Shown here one piece after another: positions 63,416 to 64,000 of a stretch of DNA of 64,000 bases (within the stretch, counting starts at the first letter, position 1; each line of letters starts with the position of its first letter). Source of the stretch: Lichenicoccus roseus (GTDB lineage Bacteria; Pseudomonadota; Alphaproteobacteria; Acetobacterales; Acetobacteraceae); the NCBI RefSeq assembly GCF_005844085.1, contig NZ_VCDI01000002.1, positions 558,001 through 622,000 on the forward strand. Direction: 5' to 3'. A program made the position numbers and the translations under genes. The notes under the pieces are model-generated. The model had not been told where the DNA came from and ran no database searches. It saw only the letters and a list, made by a program, of their open reading frames with translations.

Positions 63416-64000
63416 TCCCGGCGGCGGCCCGCGCGAGGCTGCTGCCGCCGTCGCACGGGCTCCTGCTGGCCGCCGCCTGCATCGGGCCGCTGCTCGTGCT
63501 GGTGCCGATCCTGACCATCCTGGGCCAGGCGGCATGGATCGCCCCGGGGGAAGCGGCCGGGCTGCTGTTCCGGCCGCTGGTCGGCCGGCTGCTGGAAAAC
63601 ACGGTGTCGCTGGTGGCGGCGAGCACGGTGGCAGCGGCCCTGGTCGGCACCGCCGTCGCCTGGTGCGTCGAGCGGACGCGGTTGCCCGGGCGACGGATCT
63701 GGGCCGTGCTGGTGGCGGTGCCGCTGGCGATCCCGCCGTTCGTCACCTCCTATGCCTGGGTGTCCCTGAGCGACGGGCTGCAGGATTTCGCGGGTGCCCT
63801 GCTGGTGGTCACCAGCGCCTACTATCCGCTGATCTACCTGCCGGTGGCGGCCGCGCTGCGCGGCATGGACCCGGCACTGGAGGAGACCGCGCGCGCCCTC
63901 GGCTGCAGCCCGTCGGCCTGCTTTTGGCGCGTGGTGCTGCCGCAGCTTCGCCCGGCCCTGTTCGGCGGCATGCTGCTGGTGGCACTTAACGTCATGGTGG
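63412..64000 (+). CDS. Ferric iron ABC transporter permease (FbpB-like), cut by window edge
   Basis: 196 codons visible. Membrane helices begin at HGLLLAAACIGPLLVLVPILTILGQ and continue ENTVSLVAASTVAAALVGTAVAW, AVPLAIPPFVTSYAWVSL; the EAA-loop region ALRGMDPALEETARALGCSPSACFWRVVLPQLRP contacts the ATPase. No ATG, GTG or TTG exists before helix 1; a CTG at 63412 overlaps the fbpA stop in CTGA, mirroring the ATGA overlaps elsewhere, and is the best start. The FbpB type has two such halves, so the rest and the ATPase should follow. Confidence 0.85.
   Translation, partial: MIPAAARARLLPPSHGLLLAAACIGPLLVLVPILTILGQAAWIAPGEAAGLLFRPLVGRLLENTVSLVAASTVAAALVGTAVAWCVERTRLPGRRIWAVLVAVPLAIPPFVTSYAWVSLSDGLQDFAGALLVVTSAYYPLIYLPVAAALRGMDPALEETARALGCSPSACFWRVVLPQLRPALFGGMLLVALNVMV

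Overview
The window is GC-rich, densely packed DNA from an alphaproteobacterium, most likely a member of the Acetobacteraceae. The pointers are the protein families (S53 acid protease, periplasmic glucose-fructose-oxidoreductase-like enzyme, PA0069-type radical SAM protein, MmcB), an alphaproteobacterial GTTC-N7-GTTC SOS box, and a tandem glycine riboswitch of the alphaproteobacterial kind. Family placement is inference. Neighbouring genes very often overlap by ATGA, so translational coupling is common. No rRNA, tRNA, CRISPR array, integrase or intact insertion sequence was seen.

Layout. 0-2.3 kb: truncated sucC and a ferritin-like diiron protein. 2.3-6.7 kb: a 1481-residue glycine-rich, Ig-like and RTX-like surface or secreted protein. 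6.9-10.6 kb: a HExxH-type putative peptide hydroxylase, a signal-less OpuAC-like binding protein, a methyltransferase with a PqqD-like C-terminus, and a YdcF protein. 11.1-13.9 kb: a 33-residue ORF coupled to a GH16 glycosidase with Ig-like modules. 14-18.8 kb: an OGFr_N-domain gene, then a glycine riboswitch driving gcvT-gcvP (no gcvH between them). 19.2-24.2 kb: an esterase, a truncated LysR gene, and a CitMHS transporter/AtuA-family operon. 24.3-29.7 kb: heme oxygenase, then fabD-fabG-acpP-fabF-mltG, the fatty acid synthesis core. 29.7-34.3 kb: three short-chain dehydrogenase/reductase-type genes and a Gfo/Idh/MocA enzyme. 34.3-39.5 kb: SYLF lipoprotein-like protein, inositol-phosphatase family protein, mmcB, an Rrf2 regulator, tyrS and an alpha/beta hydrolase.

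40-43.8 kb: two tandem cysteine desulfurases, a 2Fe-2S ferredoxin and mnmA, a sulfur-relay block that can serve tRNA 2-thiolation. 43.8-49 kb: GST, a GT4 glycosyltransferase coupled to an O-antigen ligase, and a CobW metallochaperone coupled to a WD40 protein. 49-57.6 kb: PAS-GGDEF-EAL protein, ClC channel/antiporter, a radical SAM gene behind an SOS box, PfkB kinase, a His-rich zinc exporter and an FAD oxidoreductase. 57.6-64 kb: an S53 protease, then a Fur-box operon encoding a secreted beta-propeller, a Tat-exported DyP/EfeB peroxidase and an FbpA-FbpB ferric iron ABC transporter that runs off the window.

The parts most worth following are the HExxH/PqqD-methyltransferase cluster, the Fur-controlled propeller/DyP/Fbp operon, the SOS-boxed radical SAM gene, and the small ORF coupled to the GH16 gene.
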